Part shown: positions 56,560-64,000 of the stretch, piece after piece
How the letters are laid out: each line of letters opens with the position of its first letter
Position numbering within the stretch: position 1 is the stretch's first letter
Assembly (NCBI RefSeq): GCF_000143415.4
Contig: NW_003314261.1
Span: 5,596,866 to 5,660,865 of the forward strand
DNA: 64,000 bases
Source: Selaginella moellendorffii
Taxonomy: Eukaryota > Streptophyta > Lycopodiopsida > Selaginellales > Selaginellaceae
Direction: 5' to 3'
The notes under the pieces: generated by a model
The model's database searches: none
The model's input: the letters and a program-made list of their open reading frames with translations, nothing else
Told to the model about the DNA's origin: nothing
Made by a program: the position numbers and the translations under genes

Positions 56560-57220
56560 CCTCGCTTTAGGGCTTATGCAAATGCCAAGTGTCTCCTCGC
56601 TTCTGGCGCTCAAGGAATGCGGCAGCGCGCGTCTGCGATCCAATCCAATGCGCTGGAATCTGGGACAGGAGTGCGAGAGCTTGAGAAGGAGCTGCTTAGA
56701 GAAGGGGGCGGAAATCCATTGCCTTGCTGCGAAGAATGGATTGGAAGAAGATATCTACGTGGCGAGTAGCTTGGTGGATATGTACGTCGAGTGCGGGAGC
56801 TTGGTGGATGCTCTTCGGGTTTTCCGCGGGATTCCAGCAACAATGTGGTCTCGTGGACTGCCATGGTTTTCGGCTACGTGCAAAACGGGGAGTTCACGAT
56901 TGAGTTGGAGCTTTTTGCCAGATGCAGTGATCTGGGAGATCAAACTTTTGTCTGCGATCAAGGCGTGCAGTGGCTTAGCAGCGAAAGAAGAAGCCCGAAA
57001 GAGAAAAGGTTGCAAGGTGGTAGTGAAGGAAAGATCATTGGAGAAAGGAAGAGTGATCCACGCTCAAGGCAGCCAGCTGTGGATACGACGGAGTTATATT
57101 CGTCTCGAGCAGCTTGGTGGAGATCTATCACGAAGTGTGGTGGATGCCTGTTGAGTCTTTGAAGGGATTCCACATAACAATGGACGGCAATCAGGAAACC
57201 AATGGTCATTTTGGAACTCT
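56560..57220 (+). pseudogene. PPR protein pseudogene (PLS type)
   Basis: Fragments of PPR repeats appear in all three forward frames in the right order. 'EKGAEIHCLAAKNGLEEDIYVASSLVDMYVECGSLVDALRVFRGIP' is in one frame, and 'NNVVSWTAMVFGYVQNGE' follows directly in another. 'IKACSGLAAKEEARKRKG' and 'EKGRVIHAQG' return to the first. 'FVSSSLVEIYHEV' and 'LKGFHI' are in further frames. At least four frameshifts are needed, and no E or DYW domain follows. It is a decayed copy of an editing-type PPR gene, unrelated by position to the intact one at 47.9 kb. Confidence 0.85.
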
Positions 57221-57329
57221 TTGTGTTGATGCAGCAAGAAGGTTGTTTGAGAACTTTTCACCTTCTGTCGGACAGCTAAGGGAAGAAAGGTTTTTTATTT
57301 TTAGAAATGAATCAAAATGCAAGTTAAAC

Positions 57330-57862
57330 CTAATTAAATCCAAAATGTTGGCAAGGTAACATCATGAACAACGAGTTTTCAAACATGAAAACATCAACAA
57401 CATCGGCACAACCAATGACCCCGACCACAAACTCACGGCCCGGCTGGTGCTCAAACGTCTTCTCCACGCAGATCTGCGTCGGAGCAAGCCACACTAGAAC
57501 CCCATCCATGAGATACAAAGTCCCCATGAAGCTACCAGCGACATCTTGACTGGAAGAACTTGTGAGATGATGGCGCGGTACCCGTAGATGATCTTGCTCG
57601 TGGCCGGATCGCACAGCGCATCAGCCTACTCCTCCTCGGACATATGCTCCTGCACGACCTGGATCAGCTGCAGTAGAACCACCTGATGGGTGTCACACAG
57701 CATAGCCTCATAGCTCAGCCTGCCATACCACATCACCTCTCTTGGGCCGCCCTTCTGGAGCAGCTCTTTGTCCAGCAGCACCTTGCAGACGCACTCTGGG
57801 AGATGGAGCTCGTCGCAAAGATACCCAAAGGTCCTCTGGTGGAGATCGCTGCCCTGGTGCAT
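57330..57862 (-). pseudogene. Unrecognised decayed coding region
   Basis: Minus-strand frames of 94 and 78 codons ('MDGVLVWLAPTQICVEKTFEHQPG' onward; 'LPECVCKVLLDKELLQKGGPRE' onward) are separated by a stop and a frame change. Amino-acid content looks protein-like, but I recognise no family. It may be the relic of a gene or mobile element. Confidence 0.35.
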
Positions 57863-57939
57863 CCTGTGTTGGGAAGCACAACGTCCATGTCACTAGCCAC
57901 ATCACATATCCTCACCAACCGTCAAGAGTAGCCACATCC

Positions 57940-58215
57940 TTTTATATATAACCACCAAAATTGTAGTGCACGTGGTTTTGACCCTTTATCCTATGGTGAT
58001 TGACCATAGGATAATACCTAAACCCTCTTTGTGCCACGTGACAGATGCCATGTGTCCAAAGGACAGTGGTGTGGAACTTGAGTTTTAGGGCTTTGGGCCA
58101 CTGAACAAAGGAACGGTGCTAAACTCCCAAGCATGGTGTCAGGGAGTGACGGAACCGAACCATGGAGCAACTCTTGAGTATATAACCCAAGGAGCGAAGG
58201 GACAAGGGCACGTAA
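57940..58215. other. Start of the right-hand repeat region, no gene
   Basis: No domain-bearing frame. Includes palindromic 'accctttatcctatggtgattgaccataggataa' type sequence near 57978-58016. Confidence 0.4.
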
Positions 58216-58775
58216 CCAGCATCCCAATGCTAGGTCTAGCACGCAAAACAGAGCCAAATGGAGTCTGGCACTATTTCAACATACTGGTGGCCTAAGGCAA
58301 GGATATGGGTATTCCACCAGCTAGCATGGAATGGAACTTGGGCTTAGACCCAAGCCGGACGTAGAATATAGACAGGCACCCAAGTAAGAGCTAGATTGTG
58401 CCTCAGATTGGTCAATCATGCCCGACCTACCCACTATCCCTATTATACATTTGGACCCCCCCCCCCCCCCCCCCACCTTGAGGAACACACACTTTGGGCT
58501 TTCACCCCAAGCCTCCCTTAGTATCAGGAGTTAGTCTCTGGGACAAGCTTGAAACTTATTAAATATGGAATGGCGCTAGAACGCGAATTTGGACAAAGGA
58601 CAAACACCATTGTGTTCAGGCCAATCTCTACATTCCGTAGATATGCCAAATGAGCAAATCTAGACACTTTCCATAAATAGTATTTAGGACCGGAAGGAGA
58701 CTAACACAAAGGGCATGATAGCAAAGGTGTTTGGCAGACACGGTAAGCTATCATCTAGCGATATTAAGGGATCAA
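58216..58775. repeat. Direct repeat, copy 1 (pairs with 62638-63061)
   Basis: Shared blocks include 'gagtctggcac', 'catactggtggcctaa', 'cttgggcttagacccaagcc', 'ctttgggctttcaccccaag', 'cctcccttagta', 'gttagtctctgggacaag' and 'tgtttggcagacacggtaag'. They occur in the same order and orientation as in the second copy. This copy carries about 110 bp (about 58570-58685) that the other lacks. Confidence 0.8.
58456..58474. repeat. C(19) homopolymer
   Basis: A run of 19 C lies inside the direct repeat. The other copy has shorter, interrupted C runs at the same place. Length may be affected by sequencing error. Confidence 0.9.
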
Positions 58776-60735
58776 TCTCAATATCAAGGGGGTTCTTGAT
58801 ACTAGCAAGTGCAAGCCAATGATAGGAGTTTCTCAAACCGGGCCGAGTATGCTCAGCAAGAAATACATAAGAGTTCCTACCTTATGTTTATTCGATTTAA
58901 GTACATAGTCATTGACCAGTTTCTCAACTAGCTCAAGTGGGAACTAATAATGGGTCTAGCAATACCAACCTCCTGCCGTCGTGGTAGTAAAAAAAAAATA
59001 TCCGAAAGAACTAGCCGACAGGTAACTTTTGATACCTAAAGTCACATTCGCGACAGTCTCCTAGGGAAGATCGACGTCCTCATCAATGCATACTCGAGTC
59101 TAGAATACTGCCAAGGAAACAACTCCAGAAAAAGTTCACAATATTCATACTATATGAGAAATGCACCGACTTAAATGAGTTAGGGGGTAACCTCTTTGTC
59201 TAACGCAGATGCACTACCAACTCAGACACCTTTCGGCCGTCGTCGACAAGGAAATGACCAACGGAGTCAGCCACCCTTGCTGCTTTGGGTGTCACCCAAC
59301 TACAAAAGTGTGATACGCCCCTGCCCGCAGGTGGCATAGAGAGAGAAGCTAGAGGCCCCAACCCTCTTGAGCAAAGAAACCAAACCCATCGGTAAGGTTT
59401 AGATAGACTACTGTAAACAGGCAGTCAGAGTTCTTTACATGGTCATGCCCTTTCAACGGAATAAAGAACATCGACAAAGAGGCGGGTTATGTGACCAGTC
59501 GACAGTAGCTACCCCATGACTAGAGATTTCACCATGCACATGAAGTGCCGAAGCCAGTCTGCCTAGACTGGCCCAAAGTCAAAGATCAATATATATGGAC
59601 GATATCAAAGTCATAAACAATGATATCTTAGAGATTTAATTATCAGTGAATAGAACACAAAAGTATTCCAAGTAAATTATCATCCGATAAACAAGTATTA
59701 TAGTATAGGAACCACCAAGATCACTATCATTGAAAAACATAGGATTCATCATCCAACAAAGTTCAATAGCTAGTATATCATTAAGTAAACTCAATGATGA
59801 AATTTAACTACCGAAAATGGTAGATAGCATGCCAAACAACTCACAAAACACAACTTAAAGAACACAAAGTATCATTAACTAACAAGCACAATGCTCACGA
59901 ATGTATCACCCGAAGGAAATAACATCATAATTTATGAGAACTAACTCGAGCAACAATCAACAAAACAAAATGAATGTTGCAAAGCAAATAAACACTTAGT
60001 CATGTCAACCATCACATTAGCTAATTTGAATAGATCCCGGTCAACAATACGAAGGAACTCAAGTTGCCTTATCAAGCGTTAGCAACATCCTGCTAATGTC
60101 TCAAACTCAATAGACCAATCCAGAGCAAACCACAAAGAACATGTGGTATTGTGAAAAGCCATATGCCATCAAAGAAAATAACTAACCATCATGAAAGATC
60201 ATCAATCATCCTATCAATAGAGAAATGCATAATCGTCATCGAAGAAAGAATCCACCATCCCGAAGAATGACAAATCATTCTAGATCAACGATAATCAAGC
60301 AAAACCTTTGACAAGGATAATTAACTATCCTAGATGATAGTCAATCATCACTAATGATTATTAGATGCAAAAGCTAACTTCAACATCGAAGCTAATGAGC
60401 CAAAATGCCTTCCCCAACAACTTCAAACAAATGGAACAATGAGTATAAAAACTCAAGGAACCGAAAGTTCAAAGAAATCTATAGCCAAGTGTTATTTAAC
60501 AATGATCACGAGTCTCGCATGAACTAATTTCAATGCTAAAAAAGAATTCATGGTACAACCCACAATATTCTCCTCAACACATCCATAAGTTAAACTTCAT
60601 AATGCAAAGCTAATGAAGAGCATATCTGCATCAACCCAAAAGCTAAGCACAATAAAGTTATGCTCAACAAGTGATTATCAAATCGATCCTCCATGAATCC
60701 ATCTTTAGTAAGATGTAACTCACTTTATAACAAGC
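58776..60735. other. Repeat-derived DNA without genes
   Basis: No open frame beyond chance length is seen over nearly 2 kb. AT content rises to the right. Confidence 0.5.
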
Positions 60736-60941
60736 TGTGAGACACAAAATCCCTAGGCCCCAAAGTGGAGCCGAAAGGGTGCCACGTGGTAGTGGCCGAA
60801 GTGAAAGCCAACGAGCGTAACACGATTGGATTGAAAGCTCCGACTTGAAAGGTTGAGAGCGGGAGTGGAACTCCCAACAAAGTGCTCGAGGAACAAGCAC
60901 GAAGCGAGCAATAAGCGAGGCTCCAAAAAAGGACCCAAGTT
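60736..60941. repeat. Dispersed repeat shared with 4069-4268; possible LTR start
   Basis: It begins TGTGAGACAC and is followed by the same block order as the copy at 4 kb. It lies about 670 bp upstream of a gag frame, the place expected for the outer part of a 5' LTR. Confidence 0.6.
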
Positions 60942-61406
60942 GAAGTCCGAGGTGTGTTAGGAATCCCCCAATTCATACCACATTCTTGAATCTCACTGGA
61001 TTCCTGACCTGCAGACCACATTCCTGATTCTCGAGACACTTCCCTATTCCTGACTCTCGAGACTCTTCCCTATTCCTGACTCTCTGATTTCCCGTACGAT
61101 TCTTGAGTCTTGAGCCACATTCCTGATGATGATGTGGCGCCTCCTCGACCTCAGCTATATTTAGGCCGTCCTCAATCCAAGAGTGGTGGAGCTTCATCAA
61201 CCTATAGTATATATAGGTTAGCTTTATTCCATTTCTCCACAATCTAAATCAACACCAGTCTAAGGCATCTTCTTTGTTTCCACTAGCTTTTCTCTTTGTC
61301 TTTTGCATTTTCCAGTCTTGATCTTGTTGGGGGTCTTGACAATTTGATTCAGATTGTGTTTTTTCAATTTTTTTTCATTTAGCTTGTTTTGATTGTTTGA
61401 CTGCCT
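60942..61406. other. Presumed LTR/leader of the gag-bearing element
   Basis: Repeated 'cctgattctcgagac' type units (about 61020-61110) and a T/C-rich stretch precede the gag frame. 'tatagtatatataggt' near 61203 could be a TATA box. No primer-binding site could be identified with confidence. Confidence 0.4.
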
Positions 61407-62399
61407 TTGCCTTTTTTCTTTCTTTCTGCCGATGGAGTCTCAAGCCATCCTGATTTCTTTGCCGAAGTCCTTGCAAAAATCCAATCTGAGAATACCGAGC
61501 TGAAGGCGACCCTTCTTCGCATGCAGCAAGAGCTTGCTTCACTTTCAGCTCAAGGATCCAGCAAAGTTCCTGAACCGAAGGTGAGTTTCCCGGCGAAATT
61601 TTTAGGCAAGCGTTCGGAGCTTCACGGATTCCTGAACCAGATGGAGCTAATCTTCGCATTTCAACATCGGCGGTACCCCACTCCCGAGTCTCAAATCGGC
61701 GCGATTGGGACATTGCTTGAAGGTGCAGCTTTGTCATGGTTTTCTCCTCTTTTGGAGAAGAGCATGAAAGGGGTCATGGTTCTGGAGCTGATGGATCTTC
61801 AATTGTTCAAAAAGAAGCTTGAAGCATGTTTTGGCGAAATGGATCAGGTTTGGGCTGCTACCACAAAGATGAGACATCTCTCTCAGGGGTCTCGTCCTAC
61901 CTCAATCTATGCTGCAGAGTTCCAACTCCTTGCCTTGGACACTCAGTGGGATGAGCGGGCCCTGATTAACCAATTTCGTTTCAGCCTCAACAACGGTGTC
62001 AAGGATTTGTTGCTCACCATGGAAGATCCTAAGGACCTATCGGATGCCATCAACAAAGCTGTTCAATGTGATTGTCTCTTTGAGCATCGTCAGGAAAGTC
62101 GCTGTGCCACTGTTTTTCCGTCCAAGACTCAAGAATCCCAGCTTGAGTCTTCGGGGCATACTCCTGAACCTACTGCTCCGGTCCCGATGGATATTTCTGG
62201 TACTCCCCGACTCATCAAAGGGAAGTTGAGTCCTGCTGAGAAGCAACGTCGAATATCTCATAATCTTTGCCTCTATTGTGCTGATCCTAATCACAAAGTA
62301 GCTATGTGTCCCAAGAAGCCTCCCCGACTACTCGAGTTCACTCTGCCTCAAAATCCACCTTTGTTGCAGTCGGGAAACGACCCTGTCCAAACAGAGTAG
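61407..62399 (+). mobile_element. Ty3/gypsy-type retrotransposon gag frame
   Basis: An open frame of 330 codons ends at TAG 62399. It has a coiled region ('ENTELKATLLRMQQELASL'), then the retrotransposon gag domain: 'FPAKFLGKRSELHGFLNQMELIFAFQ', 'QIGAIGTLLEGAALSWFSPLLE', 'FKKKLEACFGEMDQVW' and 'ALINQFRFSLNNGVKDLLLTMEDP'. A zinc knuckle CLYCADPNHKVAMC follows (CX2CX4HX4C, all ligands intact). No ATG opens the domain in this frame; the nearest ATG (61433) is in another frame, so the true start is unclear or lost. Protease, reverse transcriptase and integrase are not found downstream before the 62.6 kb repeat. The element is either a deletion derivative or a gag-only non-autonomous type. Confidence 0.85.
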
Positions 62400-62637
62400 G
62401 AGCTGTCTATTTGGACTCCCCATATAAAAATCACTTTTCTTCTTTATTAAGCTCCTCACCACCTTTCATCAAAGCCACCACCAATTCCCGCAACTTTCGC
62501 GTCCCATGTCTCCTTTCTTTCATCGGACAATTAGGACTCAAGGCTCTGGCTATAGTGCACCTGAATTTGGAGCCAAACTCCAAGCCTGTTGCACTACAAA
62601 CGAGGGTCTGGTACAATCCCACGAGCACTAGCTCCCT
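62400..62637. other. Sequence after gag, no pol domain
   Basis: The frame after gag is open in pieces ('NSRNFRVPCLLSFIGQLGLKALA') and could be a remnant of a protease N-terminus. The Asp-Ser/Thr-Gly active site is absent. Confidence 0.3.
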
Positions 62638-63061
62638 GTATCCAGCATCTGCATGCAAAATGGTGTCAGACGGAGTCTGGCACAATTTTGGCATACTGGT
62701 GGCCTAATGCGAGGAGGAGGGTACTCCACCGACTAGAGTAGCATGGAGCTTGGGCTTAGACCCAAGCCAGACGCAGAACAAGGAGCGACACAGCCTAGTG
62801 GGAGCCAAACTAATGTCTCAGGTGGTCGGACATGCATTCCAACCACTATCCCTACTATACATTTGGAACCCCCCACAGCCCCCCCCCTCTTGAGGGACAC
62901 ACGCTTTGGGCTTTCACCCCAAGCCTCCCTTAGTACCAAGTTAGTCTCTGGGACAAGTCTGAAACTTACTAAATATGGGACCGAAATGAGACCAACACTA
63001 AGGGCATGATAGCGAGGGTGTTTGGCAGACACGGTAAGCTATCATCCGGCGATATTGAGGG
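62638..63061. repeat. Direct repeat, copy 2 (pairs with 58216-58775)
   Basis: This is the second member of the pair, same orientation, about 4.4 kb downstream, with roughly 15-20 % visible divergence and a deletion of about 110 bp relative to copy 1. The two copies bracket the gag frame. Confidence 0.8.
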
Positions 63062-63722
63062 AAAGCTCTATTTCGTTAAAGTGGGATTTATTCAGTAAAA
63101 TAGGACTAGGTACAAATTTTCAAGTATTTGAAAATGACGTGAAATTATATGTTTTTTGTCCAGGGGCTAGACATATCTGGGGCATGGTGACTAGCGCGGT
63201 GACTTTGTGTCCAGACTGAGTCCATCTGGTTGTATAATAAATCTCATTGTCAAGGTGAACAAGCCGAATCTGAAGCTAAAGAAGAGCGATGGCATGCGCG
63301 CACACACTATTTGTTTGTTCATTGAGCGTGTGGTGAGCTTTCCAAGATGAACGTCATTCCTATTAGCCAGATATATAACTTAATGGTAAGAACATTTAGA
63401 TATTATTCAATGTTATCTTTTTCTAACGAATCTAATTGTGAAGGTGTAGCAAGAGGCATTGCTAGTCTGGAGAAGTCATTTAACTCATTTGACCCTTAGT
63501 GTATTTTCATGAAACTAAATAACATTCATATTATTAAGGAATTTCTCTAGTACCTTTTTTTTACGACATAGAGGCTTGCATTTCTTTCAAAGGTGATTTA
63601 GTAAAAGGCCTGAGGGCACATGCCATTCTATTTCTCAGACCGGTATTAAGATATACTAGTGCAAAGGGAAAAAGGTATTTGGTGATCAAGTAAATGGCAT
63701 GAGGGCACACGCCATTATAAGC
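63062..63722. other. Intergenic with a short direct repeat
   Basis: No gene is present. A unit reading 'aa(a)ggc(c/a)tgagggcaca(t/c)gccatt' occurs at about 63591-63631 and 63680-63720. Confidence 0.5.
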
Positions 63723-63986
63723 CTAAGCGCTAGTGGACACCTCCTTTTTGGTACTCTCAACAGTACTATCATCCTTCTTTGGGTCAGTTGTTTTGCTTTG
63801 GATTGTTGTCTCTGACGTTACTGGGGCGTTCTCGATAGTTGTTAATGTTGCCGTTTGTTTAGAAAAATGATCACCTGGAGTATAGTACGGGGAGTTTGGA
63901 AGACTTATATATTCTACATCTTCACCTATCTCCTTCTCCGTCTCCTTTTCTGCCTCACTTACAGATTTTGTGCTTACGCTCTTCAC
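63723..63986 (-). CDS. Possible 3' terminal exon of a gene running off the window
   Basis: The minus strand has an open frame of about 85 codons, rich in Ser, Thr, Glu and Lys ('SVSEAEKETEKEIGEDVEY', 'TSETTIQSKTTDPKKDDST'), ending at TAA 63723. A 'tattttag' acceptor-like sequence lies just upstream at about 63985. The product is not recognised. It could be chance, though the charged composition is not typical of the AT-rich surroundings. Confidence 0.3.
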   Translation of the reverse strand: MKSVSTKSVSEAEKETEKEIGEDVEYISLPNSPYYTPGDHFSKQTATLTTIENAPVTSETTIQSKTTDPKKDDSTVESTKKEVSTSA

Positions 63987-64000
63987 CCTAAAATATGGAG

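Overview
The window is nuclear DNA of a land plant. It has spliceosomal introns of roughly 50-70 nt, a DYW-class pentatricopeptide editing factor, a Dicer-like protein, UDP-arabinopyranose mutase, a germin-like protein, an RD19-type papain and a pollen-exine-type membrane protein. The very short introns, high gene density and editing-type PPR protein fit a lycophyte such as Selaginella moellendorffii. That species assignment is inference from style, not a database match.

Layout. Positions 1-6.4 kb are gene-free, AT-rich and filled with decayed dispersed and tandem repeats. From 6.4 to 57 kb there is a compact gene block. In order it holds: Dicer-like (-), mitochondrial enoyl reductase (-), UDP-Ara mutase (-), ER J-protein (+), A20/AN1 stress protein (-), eIF4A-III (+), TPR/kinesin-light-chain-like (+), ZNF511-like zinc finger (+), tRNA-Val (-), Yippee (-), amino-acid transporter (+), tRNA-Lys (+), U1 snRNA (+), germin-like (-), F-box-like (-) and ankyrin-DHHC acyltransferase (+). 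Next come a 2.3 kb very AT-rich island, a GRF zinc-finger protein (+), an unrecognised large gene (-), an SPOT1-type membrane protein broken by an assembly gap (-), UPF0114 (-), a plastid-type J-protein (+), a PPR-DYW (+), an RD19-like protease (+), SMG7-like (+), SERINC (-) and a PPR pseudogene (+). From about 57.3 kb to the end the DNA is again repeat-derived and contains a retrotransposon gag frame.

Connections. Several genes act in RNA metabolism: Dicer (small RNAs), eIF4A-III (exon junction complex), SMG7 (nonsense-mediated decay), U1 snRNA (5' splice-site recognition) and PPR-DYW (organelle C-to-U editing). They are interspersed with unrelated housekeeping genes, so I do not read them as an operon-like cluster. 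Many neighbours are divergent with only 150-760 bp between start codons, implying shared promoters.

Most notable observations: a tandem in-frame triplication of a small phase-1 exon in the Dicer-like gene; introns in the 3' UTR of the SMG7 gene, which would make its mRNA a decay target; an unrecognised gene of about 790 codons whose C-terminal part faintly resembles a chaperonin; a U1 snRNA gene with its promoter elements; and two families of repeats shared between the ends of the window. I found no CRISPR array, and no bacterial or viral gene cluster.
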